DNA from: Cyprinodon diabolis
Lineage: Eukaryota > Chordata > Actinopteri > Cyprinodontiformes > Cyprinodontidae
NCBI GenBank assembly: GCA_030533445.1
Contig: CM060076.1
Location: 8,433,501-8,497,500, forward strand
DNA: 64,000 nucleotides
Direction of reading: 5' to 3'
Below are positions 20,220 to 31,839 of this stretch, piece by piece. How positions within the stretch are numbered: the first letter of the stretch is position 1; each line of letters starts with the position of its first letter. The notes beneath the pieces were generated by a model, which made no database searches, was not told where the DNA came from, and saw only the letters and a list, made by a program, of their open reading frames with translations. The position numbers were made by a program, and so were the translations under genes.

Positions 20220-21480
20220 GATTGCAACACAAACTTCCTCAAGGTGAAAGTTAGATCATATACAAACACCTTCCTGGTATCTGACAAAACAAAGCCAGAA
20301 TCACTAGAAAATGATTGCAAAAGGCAGATATGCAATATTAAGATTAAGAAAAAGACCCCAGTCCAAACCACAGGTTGTCATGATGGGTCTCTGTGTTTAA
20401 ACCCACACGCAGAACACCACAGGAAACGGAGTAAAAGTTTAACAGTTTATTATTGAGAAGCACACAAGAATATTAATGAGCAGGTTCTGGTACTGGTCCG
20501 GGACTGGAATCACTGAGTAATCTGCAGAGATGAATAGTTTGGTTAGCCAGGCAGCGGTGAAGACTTGTCAGGGGTTTGATTCTGGTTTGTACCTTGATGA
20601 GGTTCAGACTGATCGATGGAGAGAGGGAACCGGTTGGGTCCAGAGTCTGTGGATTCAGCAGAGAGCTCAGCAGCAGCAGCGTCTAGCTTCAGGCTAATGA
20701 GGTTCAGACCTTGAGTTGATGTCCTAGTTCTCCCTTGAGAACTAGCTGGGGATTTCAGACTGATAGTCTTCAGGTTTGGCTTCCTTGGGCAGGCAGGCAG
20801 GTTTCCAAGCAAAAGCTCCTCCAGAGCTACAGACTTCAGTCGGGCTTTCCTGTGAGCAGAGAAGACAGAGGCTGGTTAGAATCTGGTTACTTTCCAGAGC
20901 AGACAGAGATTCTATGCACAGGCTGAGGATCAGGTTCTGCTAACCAAAACTGGTCAACACTCCGGCGACGAAGACAGGTCTGGCTGCTGCTTATGTAGGA
21001 GGTCCCCTGATGGGCTGATGATCCTCAGGCGTGCTCGAGGCTCCAGCCCAGGAGACCCACAGCGCTCTCTGCTGGAGACAGGTGGCAGATCTCCAGATCC
21101 TAACAGTAACCCAAGTCCCAACAGAAAAACATACAACAGGAGGGGATCCTCGGCACCCTCTGGAGGGCAAGCCTCTGGATCCCAACACAGGTGAAGACAA
21201 GTATTTAATTATCAAAATCCACATTAGCATACAATCTCCTTTATCTGGCTCTTTTACCACAATGTTTCACAATATTTTTCTGACCTACAAAGAGATGAAA
21301 TATAAAATTATGTATTTATTTTGATACAAATGAATAAAAATGGATACAAAACTGTGTGTAAAGGTCCCAGGGATAGTTGGAGAAGTAAAAAAATAAAAAT
21401 AAATCCTGCATTAAAAATAACTTAAAAAATGACTTCCTGTGCTGAAATTGAAATTTAACAATAAAAAAAAATGTACTACA
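20220..21480 (+). pseudogene. Piscidin copy 5, broken: promoter split by an LTR, most of exon 2 deleted
   Basis: Upstream DNA from about 20220 aligns with copy 4, including TGATTGCAAAAGGCA (20312-20326) and CCAAACCAC (20363-20371). A solo LTR (20376-21187) then interrupts it. Beyond the LTR the TATA box TATTTAAT (21202-21209) and exon 1 follow; the donor GT after the exon 1 end (21294) has become AT. The signal peptide part of exon 2 and its acceptor are gone; only GGTCCCAGGGATAGTTGG with its flank (about 21361-21383), matching the end of copy 4 exon 2, remains, then a recognisable start of intron 2 up to about 21480. Exons 3 and 4 were not found. It cannot make a peptide. Removing the LTR and one duplication gives back the family's 22-bp box spacing, so the insertion hit a once normal promoter. 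Confidence 0.85.
20376..21187 (-). mobile_element. Solo LTR, family B (812 bp), inside the copy 5 promoter
   Basis: On the plus strand it begins TGTCATGATGGG and ends GGATCCCAACA. A perfect 5-bp duplication CAGGT flanks it (20371-20375, 21188-21192). Read on the minus strand it starts TGTTGGGATCCAGAGGCTTG, the same as the LTR at 41479-41969, and its poly(A) signal AATAAA is near its minus-strand 3' end (around 20450). So it lies opposite to the piscidin genes. No internal coding region remains. Confidence 0.9.
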
Positions 21481-22150
21481 ATGGAAGACTTTAAAAGTCT
21501 TCCATGGCAGATGTAAACAAATGTCAAAAAGACAGCATTTGCTCAAAGCTGTATACTAAAGGTTATAGTTGTGAAAGCTGTTACTGTAATTAGTGAAAAC
21601 CCAGTTGATATTTGAAGAATTATGAGGAGAACAAAAAAAGAAAAGGTGGTACAGAATCAGGCAATAGTTGGTTATGTTTTTCAGTCATTCTAGACAGCAA
21701 TTTTGGTCTAAAATATTGTAATCAAAAACAAATTTCCAAATGAAACAAATTTTGAAATTGTCTAACTTTATCTATTTATACTCATTAGTTTTTTTATCAA
21801 TAAATTGATTCTTTCTACAAATGTATTCTATAATAATAACCTGCAGGACAATTGAAAGATCTTAAAAAAATATTTTAGACAAACAAAGCAACAGTTATTC
21901 TACTTGTGGAAAAATAATGTTTATTGTTGACAAGAGGTTAAAAGTGTAGTTTGATACCGGCAACTGGCCAAGTTAAAAGAGGCAAACCTTTTAGCTACTG
22001 AGCACAGCTAGCAAAAGCTCTTCCCTTTATATCATGGTCTTGAGTTATTTTGTTAACCATGTTAACAAATGTTCAAATTCTTTCAGTTTTGTTATCAATC
22101 AGGTAAAACTTCATCGGTCATTAGACATGCTTACACTACAGATGCAACTG
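21481..22150. other. Intergenic stretch downstream of piscidin copy 5
   Basis: AT-rich; no exon 3 or exon 4 of the broken copy was found and no other gene is apparent. Confidence 0.4.
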
Positions 22151-22159
22151 ACTCAGCAC

Positions 22160-22310
22160 ATGGACGCTCTACTATGTTATTATCGTTGTCTTGGCAACCA
22201 CAATGCTATACGTCCTCGTGGCAACGTATCAGCCAATCATATAGCGTGACGTCAGTAGCATGCGCAGGGCTCGAGCAGATCTGAACATTCGAGCGAATCT
22301 GGTACCTACA
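22160..22310. promoter_or_regulatory. CpG-type promoter-like cluster (X-box, CCAAT, CRE, NRF1 words)
   Basis: Within 150 bases lie GTTGTCTTGGCAAC (22184-22197, X-box-like for RFX), a second GGCAAC (about 22219), CCAAT (22233), GTGACGTCA (22247-22255, a full CRE) and GCATGCGCAG (22259-22268, NRF1-like). CpGs are frequent here and scarce around it. This is what a housekeeping or ciliary gene promoter looks like, but no exon was recognised on either side. It may also be a promoter carried by a repeat. An 86-residue open frame on the minus strand (22306-22566) starts in non-coding-looking DNA and shows no domain. Confidence 0.4.
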
Positions 22311-22569
22311 ACGGAGTAAACAGCATAGCAGGATAAGAGAAGGGGTCAGCTGGTCCGTGTCTGTGCTGGAGGAAGCACACAAAACATTCTCTATGGGGCT
22401 TAATTAAAGCAGATTTTTTTTTAAAGTCACACACAAACCTCTTAAGAGTATTTCCAAATGTATCCTTTGTCGACACTATTTCGTCTGTATTCCATTTTGA
22501 TTTAAAGAATCTTGTCTCTGCTCCCTCCTTCACTAAAACAGTGGTAAATTCAGGATTCTTTTTCATCTC

Positions 22570-24950
22570 CTAATTGTTATACTTGTTAATAAACTTGAGA
22601 AAACTGTTTATTTATGGCCATTTATGGATTTCATGCTGTAATCTAAGGTAAAAAAGCCTCATTATCACTTGACAAGATGGGTAAAGTGTACCATGATGGC
22701 TTCCATATTGTTTGGGGGGCAGTGGGCGTTCACTGCAGTCTGCAGTCTAACCTTACTGCTCTGTCACATCTTGAAGATTTAGATAGCGTATGCTGATGTC
22801 CCAGAATCTTCAGAAATGCTGGCATTTGCTGAACTTTCAATGTATTTTTTTCACTAGTAGGTGTATACATAGTGTATTCATAACAAGGCCAGAACTTATG
22901 TCCAACGACAGCCTAACTTATGCATAGCGCACGGTAGCACAGGGGGGCAGCAATGCGCCCGGATGCACATGGCCTGCATAAAAAGCACAAGAAGATTTCT
23001 TTAAACTTCAATCTGCTCTATTCCACCAGTTTCTGTGCGCACACTTAGATCTGTGGCACAAAAATATACCCGATTTAGTTTGTAGTCAAGGTTGTGCATG
23101 TGCTCAAATATTATCTAACCTCATTGACTAATTTTGACTCATTATTTTGATGTGATGGCAGAGCCCTTCATTTAGTCACACTTCCCTTTTTGTTTTTTAA
23201 TAGCACTGGTCTGGTAGCCCGACTAGCACAAAAATTGCAAATCCGACCAATCACATTGCATATAAATGAGCTGGAGTTTCATTGGTCTGTACTAAAAAAC
23301 ATTTAGGAAAATGTGTGCCTATTAGAACACTTAATATCTATCATTAATCATCAACACTGCTGAGATGTTGACATGGTCATTGGCACATAAGCATTTTCAG
23401 GAGGCTTTTAAGACCCCTCCCCAGGCAACACCTTTCCACTATCCTGCTCTCTGACCAGTAGGCTACCACTCCCTAGGTAACGGATGTAGATTACTGTTGA
23501 GTGACAACATACTAATGATAAAAATGTTCATTATTGTGTGATTTTTTTTTTAATCATTGTATTTTTTTACAATGATTAAAAAAATTATGTAGATTGTGCT
23601 TAGTGTCACAGGCAGTGAATTTGCCTTGCACAATACAGATAGAGGGAGCAGAATAAGGCTGCACTCTGCAGCCCTTTCAAATTACTTAAGGGAGTAAATT
23701 TAGTCTAAAAAATAAATATAAAAGTGAAAAAGCCCATCAAAATTTGACATGGACAGATAGGTATCATTAGCTTTTATGGTATTTATATTTTAATATTTGC
23801 ATTTAATATGTTTATGTTATGCAGCCCTCATCCTGATGATATTCTAAGCAGAATCTTCTTTTGTTTAAGCCATGTCATATGGAAAATCTCTGTTTGAGAT
23901 ATTTACATTTTTTATGGAAAAATGCTTAAAATGTATTTTCAAGACAAAAAGATAACTAATTATGATCATCAGCAATGTTTTCAATAAAGGAGAAAGAAAT
24001 ACAGAAAACAAATTGGGCAGTAAGTGGAAAGATGACTTGCTTGCAAATACTTACAGTATTTGCCATACTTTACAGTATACAGTAAAGTGATGACTTTCAC
24101 CATCAAGTTGCTTTAAAGAGACACTTTTAGTGTGCGGAAGATTTCCCTTTTTGCATTAGTCACATCTAAAAACAGCAGATATCAACTGAACAATAAAAAT
24201 TTAATTGACCTAAACAGTCAAGGCTTAAATTAAATAAACAAATGTTCATTTTGTTAAAAAAATTATTTCGATTTAATTAAACAAAAACATGAAAACAAAG
24301 CTAAGACAAATAAAAGAACATTGTAAACAAAACTTAAGCTTCTGATAAAAATAAATTGAAAGCTTCCATGAATAATCTCCAACATTCATTTCCAGAATAT
24401 ATATATATTTTTTTTTTTTATTTGGCTGCCCCAGACACATAAAATAAGCCGGTAAAAGCTGGTAAATTCTTTACTAGCTTAACTACTTGCTTGTTTCTGG
24501 TCGGTCTTCGTAAATTGAATATCTAAAAGAAGTTTCAAGTAGAAAATAGTTAACGCTCTTTAATTGTAACAATTTACAATATAAAAGGTTTGAAGAAAGT
24601 ATTACAGTATAACAGAAACAAACCATAGAGAAGCTCAGTAGTTTTGGTTAGATAATTTTTTAATGTCTATCAATTTCACTTGGTTTAGAAATGTAAACTC
24701 CTGGAAAGGTTAAACTTTGTTTTTAATAACTGTTAGACTACACTCCTTGACATTTCTATATTTTTTATATGTATCTCCATTGTATTCCATGTATTAGGTC
24801 AGTTATTTTGACTTTAAATAATTATGGACTGCAACACATTCTGGGTTTACCTATAGAGTCCCTAATATAGATGAAAATTTAAGTCTGCTTATATACAGAT
24901 TGAGGCATATGTGGATCTTCTAATCTGGGTTCACAATGCTTTTAAATGAT
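22570..24950. other. Intergenic, nothing recognised
   Basis: AT-rich non-coding DNA with no open frame of note. Around 23540-23585 there is a small inverted repeat (TTTTTTAATCATTGTA and its complement). Confidence 0.4.
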
Positions 24951-24959
24951 TTTCTTCAA

Positions 24960-25570
24960 ATAGACGATCAGGGAAGCTGAGGCGGTAGAGGCAGGTTCAT
25001 AGGCTCTCTTTCACTTTAAGACAAGCTTTAGGGCAAGAGGACTAACCCTGAAAATGACACCTGCAACCTCTCCTTAAAATTAAACAAACACACACCACCA
25101 GCGCAAGCAAAGTTTGTTTTAGACGGATGTGGCTTCACTGAAAATATATCGATCTGAAATGAGATGTGGTCAAAAGGAGGGATGAGGGTCGGCCGTGTCA
25201 TTGGCAGTGGTTGTTTACCTAGAGGCGATTGCTGGCCTCACATACAAGCCCTTCCCAGACAGAGACGAGTGGTAAATAATAGAAGAGCTATGACTGAGGG
25301 CAGACACACAAACACAGCTCAGCATCAAGGTTAAAGGTGGGTGTAGGTGTAATGGGAGAGCTCTCTATCAATGTGTCATTAATACATGAGGAGGGTTCAA
25401 CAAATCAGGAAGGCAGAGGGGAAAGAGGCAGTCAGGGTGGATCCTGACATCTGCATGTCTAATGCATGAGAGGTCTATACATCTCACTGACATATTGATC
25501 AATATGAATTTAGCTGCAGCAGAGAGTCACGTGAATAACCCAGAACTTACTCACATTACAGACTCGCACC
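24960..25570. other. Candidate conserved non-coding element
   Basis: The block is distinctly less AT-rich than its neighbours, has no long frame, no terminal repeats and no words of the fish repeats seen elsewhere. It holds clustered homeobox-, HMG- and E-box-like words (TCATTAATACATGA, ATTGATCAATATGAATTTAG, TCACGTGA). Regulatory function is inference; only alignment to other fish genomes can decide it. Confidence 0.3.
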
Positions 25571-27625
25571 ATTAATTTACAACTGACCAAATAGTTTAGG
25601 ATCAGATGTGATGATTATACTTATACTCCACTCTAGAGATAGAGGTGTAAATCAATTTTCCAGTCAAAAGTTGAACATTTGAAACAGAAGCACAAAGCAA
25701 TTACAACAACCTTGACTTAATTTAGGCTTTAAAGGGCATTTATCATCTTTAGAAAGCATGTACATTTCTTTTAGACAAGGAAGTAATTTGGTATCTATAA
25801 ATTATTTTTGCATATAGAATCTAATCTGTGTTTCATTACATGCATGGGTTTGAATTATTAAGTGTGATTAGTTGAATGCAGCAATAATATTAACTGCTTT
25901 GACTGGAAAGTTTGACGAGATAAGCCCATTTACCATTTATGTTAAATAACAGTTTAAAATATTGTAAAGAAATATATTAAAATGACAATGAAATTGGACT
26001 GAGTGTTTTAATAAGATCAAATACAGTTCTGTATATAGATTCAACCAGTTTAATATGCAAAGTATATTGATGTGACATCAACTGCGAATTGCCCTCATAT
26101 ACTCTAAATGAAATGAATATGTTGTGGCCCCCCGAGCAAAAACTGGTTGAAAAGATTAAATTATTTACATCCAAGTGACATTTTCATTTGGTTGAAAAGT
26201 AAAAGGTGAACAGCTGTAATTTTTAGATCGCTGAAAAATGTTGAAAACTGTGTTTGAAACATCTTTTCAATGTCTATTATAGGACTAAAGTGGGACAAAA
26301 TCAGACAGATCAACCACAGCCCAAAATCAACAATGGTTTCCGGACTAAATCGTGACTATGATGTACTGACGAGACTTAAAGTATAGAGTATGGTTGCCTA
26401 CATGTGCCAGAGTGTCTTCTCTCTCTACAAATGATGCCTTTTTAGTCGCTTAAGGGGACACTGGTCAGTCTGAATTTATTTTCCAATATCAGACAGGTGC
26501 ATGTTAACTTTTGCTGTGTTTATAGTGCTGATCTGCTTTCTAGACACCCCACTGCAGTACAGCTTGCATCAGGGTTTATCCAGGTCTAAATCCAGTTCTC
26601 TGCCTCAAAGGCAAAATACCCTCAAGTAACCCTTTTACCTTTTCAACTTAAGAGGGTCAACAACTGCTATTCCCCAGATGAACTTGCCATGTCAATCCTC
26701 ATCACCAGTGATTCTTCGGGTAAGCCACTGCAAGGGAAGGAGCCAAGCTTTTGTATTTCTACAGCCCTCGTTTTAGTGCTGATCAAATAAAGTCCTTATT
26801 CACGGGGTGGTGAGTCTCTTCAAAGGCAGTTGGTCATCAAGGCAGGAGAACAACAAGGATCCAGTACATGGAGAGACCTAAAGGATATAACCTGGTCCCA
26901 GAGTGGAAGTATTCTGAAAACCTATGTTCCGTATTCCTGTGTGTAACTATATGTATTTCTGTAACCTTCATATGCCTCTACCACTATGTTACTTTGTTTA
27001 CCTCACTTTAGTTGTTGCTCAGGCCCAGTGTTTTTATCAAATCTTTTGATTTCATTCTGGAACAGTCCATGCCCCCCAATTCGCCCAGCATACACCACAG
27101 CGCTTTAAGTGCTCTTGCATGCACTTAAGTAGATGCCCATGTTTTGGATTTGTTTGAAAAATAAACTTTTTATGTCATATCAATATATCAATGTGGAAAG
27201 AACCATATATTATTTGACAATTCCAGTAGTGACTTTTAGGGGAACATAAATGTTAACAAAAAACTGTAAAAGCCTAATTGTAAAGAGACATGTTTGTGTG
27301 GCTTAGAGATCAAATTGTACTATCCCAACATGGATGTGTCTGTGTGCAGGGATGTGTGGAGGTGTTAAATGCATAGATCAATAAGGTGGATGTAACCAAT
27401 ATCCCCAGCAGTGGTTGATTGTGGATAGAAGCCGCAAGAGCAATCACTTTTTGTTCTTCTTTGTCTCTGTCTCCTCTTTGGACTTTGTTCTTCTATTTGT
27501 TGTATGCTAATAGTTTTCACCTTATTGTGACTCCCCAAACAGAAAACATATTATACAGTTGGGTGACACAGATTGTCAGAAAGTCTGACACAACAAAGAA
27601 AATAGAAACACAAATGTGTTGCATG
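25571..27625. other. Intergenic, nothing recognised
   Basis: Non-coding DNA without a clear repeat boundary. Short frames here have no domains or splice context. Confidence 0.4.
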
Positions 27626-27628
<3 letters not shown>

Positions 27629-27706
<78 letters not shown>

Positions 27707-27719
27707 TATATATATAAAG
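27629..27719. repeat. (TA)n microsatellite
   Basis: About 90 bases of TA with one ATAAATA break. The Ile-Tyr repeat frames on both strands across it are artefacts of the dinucleotide. Confidence 0.95.
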
Positions 27720-28543
27720 ATTGGTAAAAAAAAAACATATTTTGTGGTGAATGAGCTGGGAAAATGAAAAACACATCATGGGGCATTGACATCTCAGGTG
27801 GCCTTTTCAAAAAGCTGCCTCTGAAGGTGGCTGCTCTTTGAACTGGTAACACAGGCAACTGGTGGGAACAGCAGCGCAGCTTGTTGTGCTGTGCAACGTT
27901 ACAGGCTTTTGTTAACTGAGAGCTCTGTGCTTGAAGGACAAAGTTATCTTTGCCAGCAGAGGTTAGCTGCTATCTTAAATTTGTATAACATTTCGGTATC
28001 TCAATATAGCTTGTTTTAGATGGATTCAGTGATCTACAGGTTTTAACCATATAGGGCAAGGATGAAGCTCCTTGAAGCTGATGTTTTTTTTTTGCTCCAA
28101 GCTCCTAAGAGGGTTTAATTGTCCATCTACCTAAAAATAGGGGGATATACATTTCAGTCTATCCATTAGTGTAATTAGAGATACTCCCAAGCCAAAGAAA
28201 TTGCTTTTTCTTGCTTTATGTTTTTCTTTCCTCTAGCTTAATTTCTATTAGGTCTCCTTAAGTAAGGAAGACATTTGTTGGCCTGTGACCATAGGAAAAC
28301 GTCTGTCTGATTTATATTTTTTAAACATGGCTTCAAGTGGTTATTTGTTATTACTTCTATGTCAAAAATATATACAATTTGTGCACAAGTATTAAAGTAT
28401 CATGATGAAAATGAACCTGAAATGCTTAAAGAATCGAAAGTTATCCTATGTAGTCTGTATCTGTATCTTTTTCTGTTTTTTAAAATGACTACAAATAGCA
28501 AGAAAACCTCTTATTTTTGTAACCAGGTCCTTACTCTGAATTT

Positions 28544-28615
28544 TTAGATGAGTTTTCAGAGTTCCTATCTGGTTTGGTGTTAAATACTGTGGGGGATTTT
28601 AATATGACTCCTTAC
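28544..28615 (+). pseudogene. LINE endonuclease fragment (GDFN motif)
   Basis: The plus strand encodes DEFSEFLSGLVLNTVGDFNM, the region leading into the catalytic GDFN of an APE-type LINE endonuclease, as in the minus-strand fragment near 9290-9400. It is a short relic just upstream of the LTR at 28654. Confidence 0.6.
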
Positions 28616-28653
28616 ACCCCTATCATGCACTGTTCTCCCTGTCGCCTTCTGGG

Positions 28654-29501
28654 TGTCATGATCTGGCCTGATTGTTCCACCTTAATTGGTTATTTCTTTC
28701 ACCTCCTGTTTTCCCTCCCTGCTGCAATTATCATGTATTCCTCTCAGCTGTTTCCTTTGGTTTATATTCTGTTCAGCTTGAGCATTCGGGGCCAGATCAT
28801 TATATGTTGTTTTCTGTTCAGTTCTGTTTTCTCCAAGATTCCTGTTCTGAATCCTGGCGGCCAGTGGAAAGAGGGTTTTGTGTGTGTGTCTTCTCCTAAT
28901 CGTCCACTGTTCCTCCCCTGCCAGGTCCTCTGGGTTTTTTGCTCTGTACGCGGGGAGGATCAGTGTTTATTCCAGTAAGCCTGGCTCAAAGGTGGAGACC
29001 AGTTTAAAGGTCCTGCATCAAGTTCTGGTTCCATGTCTGGTCTCTGCTACCCTGCAGCACTGAGCCTGCCCATCTGCACCTGATCCTGTCTGCTCCTGTG
29101 CATGTCCGCCTGGTCACGCTTCAGGACTCTTTTGGACTCCGAACCTGCCTGGGAGCTCTAGGATGCCTGGAAGCATGGATCCTGCCTGTTCCATCTGTTC
29201 CTGCCTGTTCTGAATCCCTGTCCAGGATCGGCTTCCTGCAAGTCCAGGAACTGCTGCACCTCAGACTCTCTGGGCATGTCGCGTCAGTCTTCAGTCCAGC
29301 GGCTGGATTGCACCCCTTTCCAGGGAGATGGACTGGACTGTTGAACCAGAGTGTTTGAGATTGCGCATCCATAAGTCACAGATCCTAGCAGTACCACTTT
29401 AGTTTCAGTTTGTTTATGTTTTTATTTTTAATAAACGTTTTGAACTTTCCTACTGACTGTCTCATCTTGAATACTGGGTCCATCTGTCCCCGTTTATGAC
29501 A
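28654..29501 (+). mobile_element. Solo LTR, family C (848 bp)
   Basis: It starts TGTCATGATCTGG and ends TTTATGACA, the TG...CA ends of an LTR. A perfect 5-bp duplication CTGGG flanks it (28649-28653 and 29502-29506). AATAAA at 29430-29435 marks the plus orientation. Open frames of up to 134 residues inside it have no domain. It sits between two LINE-like pieces (28544-28615 and about 29507-29782). Confidence 0.9.
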
Positions 29502-29506
29502 CTGGG

Positions 29507-29782
29507 AAGAGACTTTGAAGCCTTGGCTGCAGGTCCAGCATATTGTGCAACAGCTTCAGCTCCACCGCCATTAGACTGCTGAATGTTGTATAAAATGGGA
29601 TTAAAAAAAATAATAAAAGTGCTGAATGTTGTAATCTGTAAATCATATACCAGTCGTATGTTTACATTTTATCACTACTGCACTTTTTTAATGCAAATGT
29701 CTCGAGAGCTGCACTGAACGAAATTTCTTTTTGTATACCCTTTGTGTGTACAAAATGACAAAGTCTGTCTAAGTCTAAGTCT
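29507..29782 (+). repeat. 3' end of a LINE-type repeat
   Basis: Begins with a coding relic (CCGCCATTAGACTGCTGAAT, the usual SxxIRLLN end of fish LINE ORFs). It then runs through a 3' untranslated region ending TGTACAAAATGACAAAGTCT and CTAAGTCTAAGTC. The last 40 bases recur at 63692-63740. Together with 28544-28615 it may be one truncated LINE split by the family C LTR. Confidence 0.55.
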
Positions 29783-29808
29783 TTCCACCTGATTTATTTA
29801 TAGTTTAA

Positions 29809-30306
29809 AGATACAGTGTGTAATAATTACTGGGATATACAGTCAGAAATGTAATATATTATACATAACTATGTTATTTATCATCATCTACGAGCTCATC
29901 CTCTCAACCTTAATATTTGCGTTGCCTTAGAATTCGTTATTTATAATTACATAGGAGCGGGTCTCGCAGCCATGGAGGCAGACATCTTTGCGCTACGGCA
30001 ATGCAGAGCCAACAAACTAGTGATTGCGAGATCGCCCATTACGCTCGAAAGTAACTATGGCAAGTTGAGAGAGATGAACAGAGACGGTACTGAACACACA
30101 GACTAATGAAATACTATCTGTAAAATTATCTATGTAAACAAACCTCATCACTTGAGAAGGTAGGTGATGCGGACGTCGTGGAAGACATTTTGTCCCGTAA
30201 CGCTCGCCGTACTGTTGGGGGGGAGAAGCGGTGGGGGGGAGATGTTCATGTTGCTGCGGTCTGCAGTCTGGATGTTAGATGTCGCTGAAAATTACACACT
30301 GTAGCT
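29809..30306. mobile_element. piggyBac-like MITE 1 (498 bp, TTAA flanks)
   Basis: Inverted termini AGATACAGTGTGTAAT and the complement of AGCTACAGTGTGTAAT are flanked by TTAA on each side (29805-29808 and 30307-30310), the target used by piggyBac transposases. Non-coding, with a CpG-richer interior. Confidence 0.85.
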
Positions 30307-30310
30307 TTAA

Positions 30311-31830
30311 GACTCTATGTTATGTTTATTTTATTCAGATTCTTTTGAACACCAGAATTTTGGGATCACTTGATATTTTGTTTAGTTTTACATCATTTTT
30401 TAAAATATTAAATTAGTTGTTATGGTCATGAATAGTAACTAGATCAGTTACTCAATATTTGAGTAGCCTTTTAACCAAATACTTCTTTACTGTTACTTGA
30501 GTATAGAAAAGCTCAAATAACAGTAAAAAAGGCTACTTTTTACTTTTACTTGAGTAAAAATATGATGAAGTACTGCTTCGCTAGCTTACAGTAGGTGCAG
30601 TTTTTGGATACTCTTCCCATCTGCCATCAGAAACAAATAGACAAGAACAGTTAATTTCACAATGCTGCAAAGGCGATCATCTCCCTGCTGGCAGTAACTA
30701 TATCTCCCTCCAATACACCAGCTCATTTCAGCACAAGCTGCACTTTGTTTGAATACTACATGCAACAGTCCATTAACATCTGTTCTTCTGTTACATTTTC
30801 AGTATATTGTAAGGATGCTAGTCATTGTTTTCTATACGTGTTATTAACTTTTGCCTGTGTATAATGTGTATTTACGTAGAGCTGGTGTCTCTCAGAAAAT
30901 GGTCATAATAGCTACATAATAAAGGCACAACAGCACATCTCAAAAGCTCCTATGATCCCAGGAGCCTCAATGAACGTTTTTGGAAGTTGCCTTTGCTTTT
31001 TGTTTGGATTGGTTGAATTGTGTGATTGACAAGATAAAAATGATACAAAATTTGCCACTCCAGAGTACAAAATAAAAGCCTATTAAAATAAACACTTTGC
31101 AGTTCCGGGCGGGCACAGGTGTCTCTCCATGCCTAAACTTGCTACTCAGACTGTGAGTCTCAGTAATGCAGTTGATGCTGGATTTTTAACTTTAAGATCC
31201 CTACAACTGGCCTCTCTTAGACCAAGGTGAATGACCTTGAAACTTAGATCATATCTCCTTTTAGTTTGCTTGAAACAGATCAGTGATTAAATATTGAAAG
31301 CTGTGTTTTTTAACTGCATAACAGAGACACTGGAACTGTAGGTGGTTCCCTTTGCTTTGTCCATATATTCTTCCAACTGGTGCATCCATTTGGACATTTG
31401 GAATGAGAAAGTCTATGGTCCCACAAGACAACACAACAGCCAATCTGCCCTTATTCTCCAGACGTACAGAACCACCGCAAGCTGTGTTTTTTTATTGTTA
31501 TTCTTCAATTGTTGGTGGCTATTTGCATTGTTCTTGGATGTTTTATTTTTATAGCTTATTAGGTTGAAATTGAAAGATTCAAACAGACTTGCTGCATTTA
31601 AACTTTCTTCAAGTATTTTTTGAGAATGTTCAAGGTCTCAGATACAGAGAGGCATTTTGTGACTTCATTTCTAGAGTTATAACTTAACAAATTTAAGAAC
31701 AGAGCCTGTTTGTAAATTCAGTTTATCAAAAATGTCCTGCATGAAGATCTGAAATCTAATCCTCTAATATCTCTCTAATATATTTTGTTTTGCTGCCTTC
31801 TTTTTTTGTAAAAGCCCAGCCCCTTTTTTG
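30311..31830. other. Intergenic, nothing recognised
   Basis: Around 30430-30580 the text is rich in TACTTGAGTA-type words (TTACTTTTACTTGAGTAAAA), a motif of a common fish DNA-transposon-derived repeat, but I could not set ends. The rest shows no gene. Confidence 0.35.
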
Positions 31831-31839
31831 AAAGCTGGA

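Noticed and set aside
22306..22566. Minus-strand 86-codon frame beside the CpG cluster
   Set aside because: No domain or conservation evidence; it starts away from the promoter-like block and reads into it.
27419..27858. Frames with long Ile-Tyr repeats on both strands
   Set aside because: They are translations of a TA microsatellite. The frames at 44208-44439 are the same artefact.
28574..28978. 134-codon plus-strand frame
   Set aside because: It runs from a LINE relic into the family C LTR across the insertion point, so it is a chimera of two mobile elements.
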